A DNA stretch of 28,632 nucleotides, taken from an uncultured Clostridia bacterium. Lineage in GTDB: Bacteria; Bacillota; Clostridia; Christensenellales; Aristaeellaceae. The position numbers and the translations under genes were made by a program. Below are positions 7,111 through 16,344 of this stretch, one piece after another; position 1 is the first letter of the stretch, and each line of letters begins with the position of its first letter. The notes beneath the pieces are model-generated. The model was not told the origin of the DNA, ran no database searches, and worked only from the letters and a program-made list of their open reading frames with translations. The stretch is taken from the NCBI GenBank assembly GCA_934670175.1, contig CAKUOX010000027.1:1-28632 (forward strand). Direction: 5' to 3'.

Positions 7111-7971
7111 TTGCTGAAGCGAATCATTACCGGCGCGGCTTTTGCGCTCGTCATGCTGGCGGGCGTGTATTTTCAGGGCTGGCTGATGCTGGTCATACTG
7201 ACGTTTTGCATGTTCGTAAGCGTATACGAAATGTACAGGGCGCTTGAAAACACCGGCGCGAAGCCGATGCGCTGGGTAAGCTACCTGTTCTGTGCGCTGA
7301 CGGCGGCGGCGCACGTTTCCAGCCGCCTGCTGCCGCAGGATCAGAGCCTGCACCTTTCCATGACGGCGCTGCTGCTGAGCACGCTCGCCGCCATGAGCTA
7401 CCTGGTATTTCGGGGGCGCGAGGCGCTGGACTGCCTGACTGCCAGCCTGTTCCCGCTGCTGTATCCGGGGCTCCTCTATCTGGTGATGATGGAGCTGCTG
7501 CGGCTGAAAAACGCTGCGGCGGTCACAGTCGCGCTGGTCATCGCGCTGTTTGCCGCCTCCATTAACGACGTGTTCGCGCTCTTTACCGGCATGCTGCTGG
7601 GCCGGCACAAGCTCGCGCCCGAGCTCAGCCCGAAAAAAACCATTGAGGGCAGCATCGGCGGTCTGATCGCCAGCACGCTGTTCGCCATGGCCGTGCCTGC
7701 GCTCGTGCGGTTGATCTTCGCCGGAAACGCAAATGTAGCCGCAAGCCTTGATACCCTGCCGCCCACCTGGGCGTTCGCATGCCTTGGGCTGCTCGGCGGT
7801 GCACTTTCGCAGGTGGGCGATTTGAGCGCCTCCATGGTGAAGCGCCATTGCGGCATTAAGGATTACGGCAAGCTGCTGCCCGGACACGGCGGCGTGATGG
7901 ATCGCATGGACGGCGTGCTGTTCTGCAGCGCGGTATGCTATATCTTTTTTAATCTGGTGGGGCTTGGATAA
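7111..7971 (+). CDS. cdsA: Phosphatidate cytidylyltransferase (CDP-diacylglycerol synthase), TTG start
   Basis: The enzyme turns phosphatidate and CTP into CDP-diacylglycerol, the precursor of membrane phospholipids. The 286-residue integral membrane protein has about eight hydrophobic segments. The family signature is present at 241-267: SMVKRHCGIKDYG, then LPGHGGVMDRMD. The upstream motif SPKKTIEGSIGG (173-184) is also typical. The start is a TTG at 7111, because AGGAGGA at 7096-7102 is spaced for it and the encoded protein then begins MLKRIITG as in relatives; earlier in-frame starts would overlap uppS with no ribosome site. It lies between uppS and dxr in the usual order. Confidence 0.94.
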   Translation: MLKRIITGAAFALVMLAGVYFQGWLMLVILTFCMFVSVYEMYRALENTGAKPMRWVSYLFCALTAAAHVSSRLLPQDQSLHLSMTALLLSTLAAMSYLVFRGREALDCLTASLFPLLYPGLLYLVMMELLRLKNAAAVTVALVIALFAASINDVFALFTGMLLGRHKLAPELSPKKTIEGSIGGLIASTLFAMAVPALVRLIFAGNANVAASLDTLPPTWAFACLGLLGGALSQVGDLSASMVKRHCGIKDYGKLLPGHGGVMDRMDGVLFCSAVCYIFFNLVGLG

Positions 7972-7974
7972 GCT

Positions 7975-9129
7975 ATGAAACAGAAGACAATATCGATCCT
8001 TGGCGCTACGGGCTCAATCGGCACGCAGGCGCTGGACATGGTGCGCCGTTATCCGGAACGCTTTTCGGCCGCCTGCCTGACGGCGGGCACGTCATCGGAG
8101 AAGCTGTTTGACCTCGTGCGCGCCTTCAGGCCGAAAACGGCTGGACTGATCGTAGAACCGGAGCACATTCCGGAGGACGTGCGCTTCTGCCAGTGGTTCT
8201 TCGGCGCGGACTGCTCCGTACGCGCGCTTCAGGCCGCAAAGAGCGACGCTGCGCTCTGCGCGATCACCGGCATTGCCGGACTTGACGCAGTGCTTGCTGC
8301 GCTGGATGTATGCGGTGAGGTGCTGCTTGCGAACAAGGAAGCGCTGGTGACCGGCGGCGAGCTGGTGATGGAAAAGGCGCGGCGGCTGAACAGGCCGCTG
8401 CTGCCGGTGGACAGCGAGCACAGCGCGATATTCCAGTGCCTGCAGGCGGCGGGGCCGAATGAGCCGCGCTCGATCATACTAACCGCGTCTGGCGGCGCGC
8501 TGCGCGACTGGCTAGCGGACAAGATCCAAACCGCGCGCGTTGAGGACGTGCTGCGCCATCCCAACTGGCGCATGGGCCGCAAGATCACCGTAGACTGTGC
8601 TTCCATGGTCAATAAGGGGCTTGAGGTCATCGAGGCGCACTACCTCTTCGGCATGCCTGCGGAGCGTATCCGCGTGGTCGTGCATCCGCAGAGCATCATT
8701 CATTCCATGGTGGAATTTGAGGACGGCGCGGTGCTGGCGCAGCTCGGCTGTCCGGACATGCGCGGCCCCATCGGCTATGCCATGGCGTATCCGGAGCGTC
8801 TGGATTACGAAGCGAAGCGGCTGGATTTTGCGCAGCTCGCGACGCTGAGCTTTACCGCGCCGGATCTTGCGCGCTTTCCCGCGCTGGGCTACGCCATTAA
8901 CGCGCTGAAAGCGGGCGGTGCCATGCCCGTGGTGCTCAACGGCGCAAACGAAGCGGCCGTTCAGGCGTTTTTAGATGGCGGCATCAGCTTCGGGCAAATC
9001 CCGAAGATCATCATGGACGCGCTTGAAAGCGTGCCCCAGCGGCGCATACATTCCATTGAGGACGTATATCAGGCGGACGCCGAGGCGCGCCGCCGCGCCG
9101 AAAAAACTATTCGGAGGCAAGCATGCTGA
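7975..9129 (+). CDS. dxr: 1-deoxy-D-xylulose 5-phosphate reductoisomerase
   Basis: This NADPH enzyme makes 2-C-methyl-D-erythritol 4-phosphate, the committed step of the MEP isoprenoid pathway. The 384-residue protein carries the nucleotide-binding GATGSIG (10-16), NKEALV (120-125), the metal-binding PVDSEH (145-149, Asp146/Glu148), LTASGG (169-174), KGLEVIEAHYLFG with Glu220 as the third metal ligand, and the HPQSIIHSM loop (238-245). The start lies three bases after the cdsA stop with only a weak ribosome site, so coupling is likely. The last codons overlap rseP by seven bases. Together with ispG downstream it shows that the cell uses the MEP pathway. Confidence 0.97.
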   Translation: MKQKTISILGATGSIGTQALDMVRRYPERFSAACLTAGTSSEKLFDLVRAFRPKTAGLIVEPEHIPEDVRFCQWFFGADCSVRALQAAKSDAALCAITGIAGLDAVLAALDVCGEVLLANKEALVTGGELVMEKARRLNRPLLPVDSEHSAIFQCLQAAGPNEPRSIILTASGGALRDWLADKIQTARVEDVLRHPNWRMGRKITVDCASMVNKGLEVIEAHYLFGMPAERIRVVVHPQSIIHSMVEFEDGAVLAQLGCPDMRGPIGYAMAYPERLDYEAKRLDFAQLATLSFTAPDLARFPALGYAINALKAGGAMPVVLNGANEAAVQAFLDGGISFGQIPKIIMDALESVPQRRIHSIEDVYQADAEARRRAEKTIRRQAC

Positions 9130-10184
9130 ACCTTTTGTATATCCTGCTGGCGATCGTAATGCTGGGCTTCATCGTAACCGTGCATGAATTTGGCCACTAT
9201 CTGGTCGGACGGCTGTGCGGCATCGGCATTATTGAGTTTTCAGTGGGATTCGGTCCCCGCCTCTGCGGCTTTACGCGCAAGGACATCCAGTATTCGCTGC
9301 GCGCCATCCCGCTGGGCGGCTATTGCAGATTCGTAGGTGAGGATGAAGATAATTCCGCCCCGAACGCCATGAACAACCAGCCGGTGTGGAAGCGCTTTCT
9401 GACCGTGCTGGCAGGGCCGTTCATGAATTTCGTGCTGGCGTTCATATTCTGCGTCATTCTGCTTACGAGCTTTATCTACATCGAACGTCTGCCCAAGATC
9501 GGCGAGGTCTCCGCCGGCACGCCGGCCGCCGAATGCGGCATCGAAGTCGGCGACATCGTTCAGGAGATCAACGGCGTTTCCCTGCCCTATACCTACGACG
9601 GCATCGAGCTGCTGCGCAGCACGCTGCAGGCGGCTGAGCCGGGCGCGCCCGTGACGCTCACGGTGCTGCGCGGTGATGAAACGCTGGATATTTCGGTCAC
9701 ACCGGCCAGGGTGCTCGTGGATGAAAGCACCGGCGAAACCGCCTATCAGATCGGCATCGTATTCGGCGGACGCACCTATCCGCTTGGCGAGGCGCTCAAG
9801 AGCGGCGTGCGCTACATGGTATCCTATACCGGCGCGCTGCTCGATGCGCTCAAGGATCTGGTTTTCCACGGCGACGGCATGGAAGATATGCGCGGCACGG
9901 TGGGTATTATTTCAATGGCGAGCCACGAGATCTCCACTGGCGGCGCGTACAGCGTCGTAAACCTGATCTTCTTTCTGTCATTGAATATCGGCATCATGAA
10001 CCTGCTGCCGCTGCCCGCACTGGACGGCGGACGGCTGGTGTTCCTGATTATCGAGGCCATCCGCAGAAAGCCCGTGCCGCCGGAGAAGGAAGGTCTGGTG
10101 CACGCCATTGGCCTTGGACTTATGCTGATGCTGTTCCTGTTTCTGACCTACAAGGATATACTGCGCCTGTTTACGGGCGGTTAA
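9123..10184 (+). CDS. rseP: Site-2 intramembrane zinc metalloprotease, RseP/RasP family
   Basis: The 353-residue protease cleaves membrane-spanning substrates such as anti-sigma factors and signal-peptide remnants. The zinc motif HEFGH is at 21-25 inside the first membrane helix. A single PDZ domain spans about 122-195 (IGEVSAGTPAAECGIEVGD). The second active-site motif NLLPLPALDGGRL (293-305) gives the third zinc ligand, Asp301. Membrane helices fall near 4-20, 97-120, 280-297 and 330-350. The overlap with dxr and the CGGAGG ribosome site inside dxr indicate coupled translation. The B. subtilis counterpart RasP is usually encoded at this position in Firmicutes. Confidence 0.95.
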   Translation: MLNLLYILLAIVMLGFIVTVHEFGHYLVGRLCGIGIIEFSVGFGPRLCGFTRKDIQYSLRAIPLGGYCRFVGEDEDNSAPNAMNNQPVWKRFLTVLAGPFMNFVLAFIFCVILLTSFIYIERLPKIGEVSAGTPAAECGIEVGDIVQEINGVSLPYTYDGIELLRSTLQAAEPGAPVTLTVLRGDETLDISVTPARVLVDESTGETAYQIGIVFGGRTYPLGEALKSGVRYMVSYTGALLDALKDLVFHGDGMEDMRGTVGIISMASHEISTGGAYSVVNLIFFLSLNIGIMNLLPLPALDGGRLVFLIIEAIRRKPVPPEKEGLVHAIGLGLMLMLFLFLTYKDILRLFTGG

Positions 10185-10206
10185 AGCTAAAGGAGGCCGA
10201 TGCTCC

Positions 10207-11259
10207 ATGGAGACCAGACAGGTTTTCGCCGGAAGCGTTGCCATCGGCGGCGGCGCACCCATTTCCGTTCAGACCATGACCAACACCGACACGCGCGACG
10301 TGCCCGCCACGCTTGACCAGATCCGCCGCATGGCGGCGGCGGGCGCGGACATCGTGCGCGTATCGGTATACGACGCCGCCTGCGCCGAGGCCGTGCGCCC
10401 GCTGGTGGACGGCAGTCCTGTGCCGCTGGTGGCGGACATTCATTTTGACCACAAGCTGGCGATCCGCGCCGTTGAAAACGGCATCGCCAAGGTACGCATC
10501 AACCCGGGCAATATCGGCGGCGAGGCAAACGTACGCGAACTGGCCGCATGTCTGAAGCAGCATGGCATTCCCGTGCGCATCGGCGTCAATTCCGGCTCCA
10601 TCGAAAAGGATATTCTCAGACGTGACGGAGGCGTAACGCCGCGCGGCATGGTGGAGAGCGGTTTAAACCACGCGCGCATGCTCGAGCACGCAGGCTACGA
10701 CAACATCGTACTCTCGTTCAAGGCCACGAACGTGCGCATGATGGTGGATGCCTGCCGCATGGCGCACGACCTGACCGCCTATCCCCAGCACATCGGCGTG
10801 ACGGAATCCGGCACGGCGGATGTGGGCGTGGTCAAATCTGCGGTCGGCATCGGCACGCTGCTGATGGAGGGCATCGGCGATACGATCCGCGTGTCCATTT
10901 CCGGCGATCCGGTACAGGAGGTGCCCGCCGGTCTGAGCATACTGCGCGCCTGCGGGCTGCGCAATGATTTTGTGGAGATCATCTCCTGCCCCACCTGCGG
11001 GCGCACCTGCATCGACGTCGAGGGCATCGCCTCAGCGGTGCGGCGCAGCACGCAGCACATTAAAAAGCACATTCGCGTGGCGGTGATGGGCTGCATCGTC
11101 AACGGCCCGGGCGAGGCGCGCGAAGCCGACCTTGGCATCGCGGGCGGACGGGACGGCGGCGCACTAATCGTTAAAGGACAGCCGCCGCGCGCTGTGCGGG
11201 GCGATCTGGCAGAGATCCTTACCCGCGAAGTACTGAAATACGCTGAAGAACAGCACTGA
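10207..11259 (+). CDS. ispG: 4-hydroxy-3-methylbut-2-enyl diphosphate synthase (flavodoxin/ferredoxin), IspG
   Basis: This iron-sulfur enzyme catalyses the penultimate MEP pathway step, forming HMBPP. The 350-residue protein has the N-terminal TIM-barrel motifs PISVQTMTNTDT and KVRINPGNIGG, and a C-terminal domain with 4Fe-4S ligands Cys261 and Cys264 (CPTCGRT), Cys296 (VMGCIVNGPGE) and Glu303. That matches the bacterial two-domain form. AGGAGG at 10191-10196 supports the ATG at 10207; an ATG at 10200 is out of frame. Electrons would come from ferredoxin or flavodoxin, not encoded here. Confidence 0.97.
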   Translation: METRQVFAGSVAIGGGAPISVQTMTNTDTRDVPATLDQIRRMAAAGADIVRVSVYDAACAEAVRPLVDGSPVPLVADIHFDHKLAIRAVENGIAKVRINPGNIGGEANVRELAACLKQHGIPVRIGVNSGSIEKDILRRDGGVTPRGMVESGLNHARMLEHAGYDNIVLSFKATNVRMMVDACRMAHDLTAYPQHIGVTESGTADVGVVKSAVGIGTLLMEGIGDTIRVSISGDPVQEVPAGLSILRACGLRNDFVEIISCPTCGRTCIDVEGIASAVRRSTQHIKKHIRVAVMGCIVNGPGEAREADLGIAGGRDGGALIVKGQPPRAVRGDLAEILTREVLKYAEEQH

Positions 11260-11274
11260 GGAATAGACAGATTT

Positions 11275-14200
11275 ATGGCAGAGCTTTGGAAAGAACTAAT
11301 CGCGCGAGACGCGCCCGAGCTGTTGGACGCACTCGCGCTTGCGCGCGTTTCCATATCCAGGCGCACGGGTCAAATGTCCGTGCAATTCAATGCTGACCGG
11401 CTGCTTCGCAGAGCCGACCGCCAGCGTCTGGAGGGAATACTGCAGTCCGCGTTCCCCGGCGCAGGGCTGAAGGTCGCGCTGCGCTATCCGGAGCTTAAAG
11501 CGCGCGTGAGCGCGGATATTGGCGTCGCCACGCCGCTTTTGAAGGAGCTGCTCGCCCACGAGCATCCCGGCGCGGTGCATTTTCTGGACTGGAACGGCGG
11601 CGCATGGCAGCTTGAAAACGATCAGCTTTCGCTATATGTTTCCAGCAATGAGGGTGCGGAATACCTGCGCGCACATGGCGTAGACCGCCTGCTGGAGGCG
11701 TACCTGAAGGAGCTGTTCGGCATCAGCGCCGCCGTTCGCGTGAAGATCACTGGCGACGATGAAAAGCGCATTCAGGAAATCAGCGCGGCGCGCGCGCGCG
11801 AGGCCGAAATGCTGGCACTGGACACGGCAAGGAACCTGGAGCCCGAAAAGAAAAAAGCGCCTACCGGCGATGTGATCTACGGCAAGCCGATCCACGACCC
11901 CGTGATCGAAATGAAGGAAATCACCGAGGACATCGGCCGTATGACGGTGCGCGGCGAGGTATCCGGCTTCGATCTGCGCGAGGCAAAGAACGGACAGACG
12001 AAGATCATCAGCTTTTCCATGTCCGACAACACCTCCTCCGTCAACTGCAAGCTGTTTCTGGGCAGCCGGCGCGGCGGCGACGACAACGCCAAATCCATTC
12101 AGGCGCAGGCTGACGCGCTGTGTGCTGCGCTGAAGGACGGCAGCTGGGTCACCGCGCGCGGCAGCTACCGTTATGATGAATTCAAGCATGAAATGGTCAT
12201 GATGGTCACGGATATTGCGCCCGCCGAAAAGCCGGTGCGCCGCGACCTGAGCCCCGAAAAGCGCGTGGAGCTGCACCTGCACACCTCGTTCAGCACGATG
12301 GACGCCTGCGCCTCCCCCACCGACCTGATCAAGCAGGCCGCCAAATGGGGACACAAGGCCATTGCCATCACCGACCACGGCGTGGTTCAGGCCTTTCCGG
12401 AGGCCTTCGGCGCAGCGAAGAAGGCGGGCATCAAGCTGATTCCCGGCTGCGAGGGCTACCTGATCGACGATGATGCCAGCATTGTGGACGGCGGCGCGGA
12501 TGTGCGCCTCGACAGCGCGGTCTACGTCGTGCTGGATGTGGAGACCACCGGCCTGAACACACACACTGACGAGATCATCGAGATCGGCGCGGTGCGCATT
12601 GAAAACGGTGTCGAGGTCGCCGAATTTTCAGAATTGATCGATCCCGGCCGCAGCGTGCCCGAGCGTGTAGCGGAGATCACCGGCATTACGTCGAGCATGC
12701 TGCGCGGCAAGCCGAAGCTGATGGACGTTATGCCCGCGTTCGCCGAATTCTGCCGCGGCGCGGTGCTCGTGGCGCACAACGCCGCCTTCGACATCGCCTT
12801 TTTCCGGCGCGCCTTTCGCGCGGCTGGATTGCCGTTCGAGCACCCCGTGCTCGATACGCTGGCGCTAGTTCGCAACCAGTATCCAAATTTCAAAAACCAT
12901 AAGCTGGGCAACGTGTGCAAGCAGCTGGGCATATCTCTGGCTAACGCGCACCGCGCCGTGCACGACGCGCGCGCTACGAGCCTGGTTCTGCTCAAGACGC
13001 TGGACGATCTGCGCGCACAGAAGCACATTCAAACGCTGGCCGAGATCAACACCTGCTATCAGACCGATGCCGGTAAGCAGGCCTACCACATCATTCTGCT
13101 GGCGTACACCCAGAAGGGCATGGAGAACCTCTATCGCCTCATCAGCGAGGGGCACCTGCACTATTTCCACCGCACGCCGCGCATCCCGCGCAGCCTGATC
13201 CAGAAATATCGCGATGGTCTGATCGTCGGCAGCGCCTGCGAGGCGGGCGAGCTATTCCGCGCGGTGCTTGATGGGCGGGATGAAAAATCGCTCTTGAAGA
13301 TCGCCGAGTTCTACGACTATCTTGAGATCCAGCCCATCGGCAACAATGAATTCCTCAAGCGCGAGGGCACCGTTGCGGATGACGAGGGACTGCGCGCGCT
13401 GAACAGGCGCATCGTCGAGCTCGGCGAAAAGCTGGATAAACCCGTGTGCGCCACGGGCGACGTGCATTTCATGAACCCAAACGACAGCGTGTTCCGCGCG
13501 ATCCTGATGGCCAGTAAGGGCTTTGAGGACGCGGATTTCCAGCCGCCGCTGTACTTCCGAACGACGGATGATATGCTGGAAGAATTCGCTTACCTCGGCA
13601 AGCAGACCGCGCGGCGCGTGGTAATCGAAAATCCGAACGCCATTGCCGACCGCGTGGGCGAGCTGCATGTATTTGTGCCGCATCCGGAGGGAAAGGAAAC
13701 CTTCCAGCCCTACTGGCCCGAGGCTGAGCACGAGCTGCGCGTGCTGACTGTCAACCGCGCCACCGAGATCTACGGCGACCCGCTGCCGGAGATCGTGCAA
13801 AAGCGCATCGACAAGGAGCTGGGCGCCATCATTGGCTACGGCTTCTCCACGCTGTACATGATCGCCGTGAAGCTGGTGGCCAAGTCGCTGTCCGACGGCT
13901 ACATCGTCGGCAGTCGAGGCTCGGTCGGTTCGTCGTTCGTAGCGTTCCTCTCCGGCATCACGGAGGTCAATTCGCTGCCGGCGCATTACGTTTGCCCCAA
14001 ATGCAAGCATTACGAATTCAATGTGCCTGCGGAATATGCCACCGGTATCGACCTGCCGCCCAAGAAATGCCCCGAATGCGGAACCGACATGGGCCGCGAC
14101 GGCTTCAATATTCCCTTTGAAGTCTTTCTCGGCTTCAAGGGCAACAAGGTGCCTGATATTGACCTGAACTTTTCCGGCGAATATCAGCCCGTGGCGCACA

Positions 14201-15606
14201 ATTACATCAAGGAGCTCTTCGGTGCGGAATTCTGCTTCCGCGCGGGCACGATCGGCACCGTCGCCGAAAAAACGGCCTACGGCTATGTACTCAAATATGC
14301 CGAGGAGCGCGGCTTGACGCTGAGCAACGCCGAAAAGCAGCGCCTTGCCAACGGCATTACCGGCGTGGCGCGCACCACCGGCCAGCATCCGGCGGGCATG
14401 GTGGTGCTGCCGAAGGAATACTCCATATTCCAGTTTACGCCGATACAGCACCCTGCCAACGATATGACCACCGACACCATCACCACGCACTTTGACTTTT
14501 CATCCATGCACGACGTGCTGGTGAAGCTGGACGTGCTGGGACATGATGACCCGACCATGCTGCGCAAGCTGCAGGATTTGACCGGTATACCGCCGCAAAA
14601 GGTGCCGCTCCACGATCCGGACGTGTTCGGCAAAATCATATCCCTGTTTTCCGGCACGGAGGCGCTGGGAATCACGCCGGAAGCGCTGGGCGTTTCCAAA
14701 ACAGGTACGCTGGGCGTGCCGGAATTCGGCACGAAGTTCGTGCGCGGCATGCTGGAGGACACCAAGCCCACCTCCATGGAGGAGCTGATCCGCATATCCG
14801 GCCTTTCCCACGGCACGGACGTGTGGCTGGGCAACGCCTCGGATCTGGTAAAGGCCGGCGTTCCGCTGAAGGAATGTATCTGTACGCGCGATGACATCAT
14901 GAACGCGCTGATCGCGCTGGGTGTGGACAGTGAGATTGCCTTCAAGACGATGGAATCCGTGCGAAAGGGCAAGGGGCTCAAGCCCGAAATGGAGGAGGCC
15001 ATTCAGGCGGTCGACGCGCCCGCATGGTACATCGACAGCTGCAAGAAGATCAAATACATGTTCCCGCGCGCACATGCTGTGGCTTACGTCACGATGGCGC
15101 TGCGCATCGCCTACTTCAAGATCTTCTACCCCACCGCCTATTACTGCTGCTATCTTTCCAGAAACGCGGAGAGCTTTGACGCAGCGCGCATGACCACGGA
15201 GAACGTCGACGAGCTGCGCGATATGATAGACGCGATCAAGGCGCTGGACAAGAGCGACCTGACGGCCACGAAGGAGGACGAAAACACCGTGCTGGAAATG
15301 CTGATCGAAATGAACCTGCGCGGCGTGCACCTCAAGCCCATCGACATCTACAAATCCGCAGCCGCCGATTACCTGATCGATCCGGACGACGGCCGTATTC
15401 TGCCGCCGATCAATGCGCTGCCCGGCATCGGCAAATCTGCCGCCGAAGCGCTGGTTGCCGCGCGTGCAGCGGGGCCGTTCATATCTCAGGATGATATGGT
15501 ACGCCGCAAGGTCGCCAAGAGCACAGTCGAAGCGCTGCGCATGGCGGGCTGCCTGAACGGCATGCCCGAATCCAGCCAGGTAACGCTGTTCGAATTCGGC
15601 AGCTGA
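11275..15606 (+). CDS. polC: DNA polymerase III alpha subunit, Gram-positive PolC type
   Basis: This is the replicative polymerase of low-GC Gram-positive lineages. The 1443-residue protein has, in order, an N-terminal region (1-200), an OB fold (about 214-313, IEMKEITEDIGRMTVRGEV), a PHP domain starting at VELHLHTSFSTMD (331-343), and a proofreading exonuclease inserted in the PHP domain with Asp421/Glu423 in LDVETTGL. The second PHP part follows (YHIILLAYTQKGMENLY), then the polymerase core with GSRGSVGSSFVAFLSGITE, a four-Cys zinc motif (CPKC and CPEC) and catalytic Asp961/Asp963 in PDIDLNFSGEY. A helix-hairpin-helix lies near the C terminus (LPGIGKSAAEAL). The full length suggests an intact gene. 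It starts 15 bases after ispG with a TGAGGA ribosome site. Elsewhere polC is often followed by rimP/nusA, but not here. Confidence 0.98.
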   Translation: MAELWKELIARDAPELLDALALARVSISRRTGQMSVQFNADRLLRRADRQRLEGILQSAFPGAGLKVALRYPELKARVSADIGVATPLLKELLAHEHPGAVHFLDWNGGAWQLENDQLSLYVSSNEGAEYLRAHGVDRLLEAYLKELFGISAAVRVKITGDDEKRIQEISAARAREAEMLALDTARNLEPEKKKAPTGDVIYGKPIHDPVIEMKEITEDIGRMTVRGEVSGFDLREAKNGQTKIISFSMSDNTSSVNCKLFLGSRRGGDDNAKSIQAQADALCAALKDGSWVTARGSYRYDEFKHEMVMMVTDIAPAEKPVRRDLSPEKRVELHLHTSFSTMDACASPTDLIKQAAKWGHKAIAITDHGVVQAFPEAFGAAKKAGIKLIPGCEGYLIDDDASIVDGGADVRLDSAVYVVLDVETTGLNTHTDEIIEIGAVRIENGVEVAEFSELIDPGRSVPERVAEITGITSSMLRGKPKLMDVMPAFAEFCRGAVLVAHNAAFDIAFFRRAFRAAGLPFEHPVLDTLALVRNQYPNFKNHKLGNVCKQLGISLANAHRAVHDARATSLVLLKTLDDLRAQKHIQTLAEINTCYQTDAGKQAYHIILLAYTQKGMENLYRLISEGHLHYFHRTPRIPRSLIQKYRDGLIVGSACEAGELFRAVLDGRDEKSLLKIAEFYDYLEIQPIGNNEFLKREGTVADDEGLRALNRRIVELGEKLDKPVCATGDVHFMNPNDSVFRAILMASKGFEDADFQPPLYFRTTDDMLEEFAYLGKQTARRVVIENPNAIADRVGELHVFVPHPEGKETFQPYWPEAEHELRVLTVNRATEIYGDPLPEIVQKRIDKELGAIIGYGFSTLYMIAVKLVAKSLSDGYIVGSRGSVGSSFVAFLSGITEVNSLPAHYVCPKCKHYEFNVPAEYATGIDLPPKKCPECGTDMGRDGFNIPFEVFLGFKGNKVPDIDLNFSGEYQPVAHNYIKELFGAEFCFRAGTIGTVAEKTAYGYVLKYAEERGLTLSNAEKQRLANGITGVARTTGQHPAGMVVLPKEYSIFQFTPIQHPANDMTTDTITTHFDFSSMHDVLVKLDVLGHDDPTMLRKLQDLTGIPPQKVPLHDPDVFGKIISLFSGTEALGITPEALGVSKTGTLGVPEFGTKFVRGMLEDTKPTSMEELIRISGLSHGTDVWLGNASDLVKAGVPLKECICTRDDIMNALIALGVDSEIAFKTMESVRKGKGLKPEMEEAIQAVDAPAWYIDSCKKIKYMFPRAHAVAYVTMALRIAYFKIFYPTAYYCCYLSRNAESFDAARMTTENVDELRDMIDAIKALDKSDLTATKEDENTVLEMLIEMNLRGVHLKPIDIYKSAAADYLIDPDDGRILPPINALPGIGKSAAEALVAARAAGPFISQDDMVRRKVAKSTVEALRMAGCLNGMPESSQVTLFEFGS

Positions 15607-15636
15607 CGAAAGACGATATACCACGAGGTGATTTGA

Positions 15637-16341
15637 ATGAAGCTGACCATACTGGGCAATTACGGCCCCTACCCCGCGCCAAACGGCGCATGCTCCGGCT
15701 ATCTGCTCGAGAGCTCCGCTGCGCGCGTGCTGATCGAGTGCGGCACGGGCACGCTCGCGCAATTGCAGCGGCATACCGCCCTTGCGCAGCTCGACGCCGT
15801 CATTCTGAGTCACCTGCACTACGATCATATGAGCGACCTGCTGCCGATGCAGTACGCGCTTCAGTTCAACCCGCGCGAACCGCTCATGCTGCTTGCGCCC
15901 AACAGCCCCGAAAACGTGCGCGCGCTGTTGGACGTGCCCTGCTACGCGCTCTCAGCCATGCAGGCAATTCAGCTTGGCGATATGCGCTTCAGCTTCCATC
16001 CGGTAAAGCATCCCTGGGAAAGCTGGGCGCTGCGCGCCGAATGCGGCGGGCGGGTGTTTGTCTATACCGGCGATACAAACGAAGCGGCGGGGCTTGCGGA
16101 CTTTGCGCGCAATGCCGACCTGCTGCTGGCGGACGCCGGACTGAGCGAGGCCGACTGGCACGCAAATGCGCCGCACCTCTCCGCGCTGCGCTGCGGCCAG
16201 CTTGCCGCCGAGGCGGGCGCAAAGCGCCTGCTGCTGACACATCTCAACCCCAAATATGCGCCGGAAGCGCTCGCAGCGGAGGCTCGCGCCGCATTTGCAG
16301 AGACTGAATTCTGCGCCATTGGCCGCAGCTACGAGATCTGA
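15637..16341 (+). CDS. MBL-fold metal-dependent hydrolase, YhfI/RNase Z-like
   Basis: This is a 234-residue cytoplasmic metallo-beta-lactamase-fold hydrolase. Metal ligands are visible as HLHYDH (59-64), His125 (HPVKHPW), Asp146 in YTGDT, His180 in PHLSA and His202 in LTHLNP. The start GNYGPYPAPNGACSGYLLE matches the YhfI-like subgroup, whose members have been linked to cyclic-phosphodiester or RNase Z-like chemistry; the true substrate is not evident. GAGGTGAT sits six bases before the ATG. It lies 30 bases after polC and three before comEC, so it is part of the same transcription unit. comEC carries its own MBL domain, so two MBL enzymes are adjacent. Confidence 0.88.
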   Translation: MKLTILGNYGPYPAPNGACSGYLLESSAARVLIECGTGTLAQLQRHTALAQLDAVILSHLHYDHMSDLLPMQYALQFNPREPLMLLAPNSPENVRALLDVPCYALSAMQAIQLGDMRFSFHPVKHPWESWALRAECGGRVFVYTGDTNEAAGLADFARNADLLLADAGLSEADWHANAPHLSALRCGQLAAEAGAKRLLLTHLNPKYAPEALAAEARAAFAETEFCAIGRSYEI

Positions 16342-16344
16342 TCC

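Noticed and set aside
13252..15828. Two minus-strand open frames of more than 400 codons opposite polC
   Set aside because: They lie fully or mostly inside polC, have His/Arg/Ala-rich low-information translations without domains, and result from the strong G/C bias at third codon positions.
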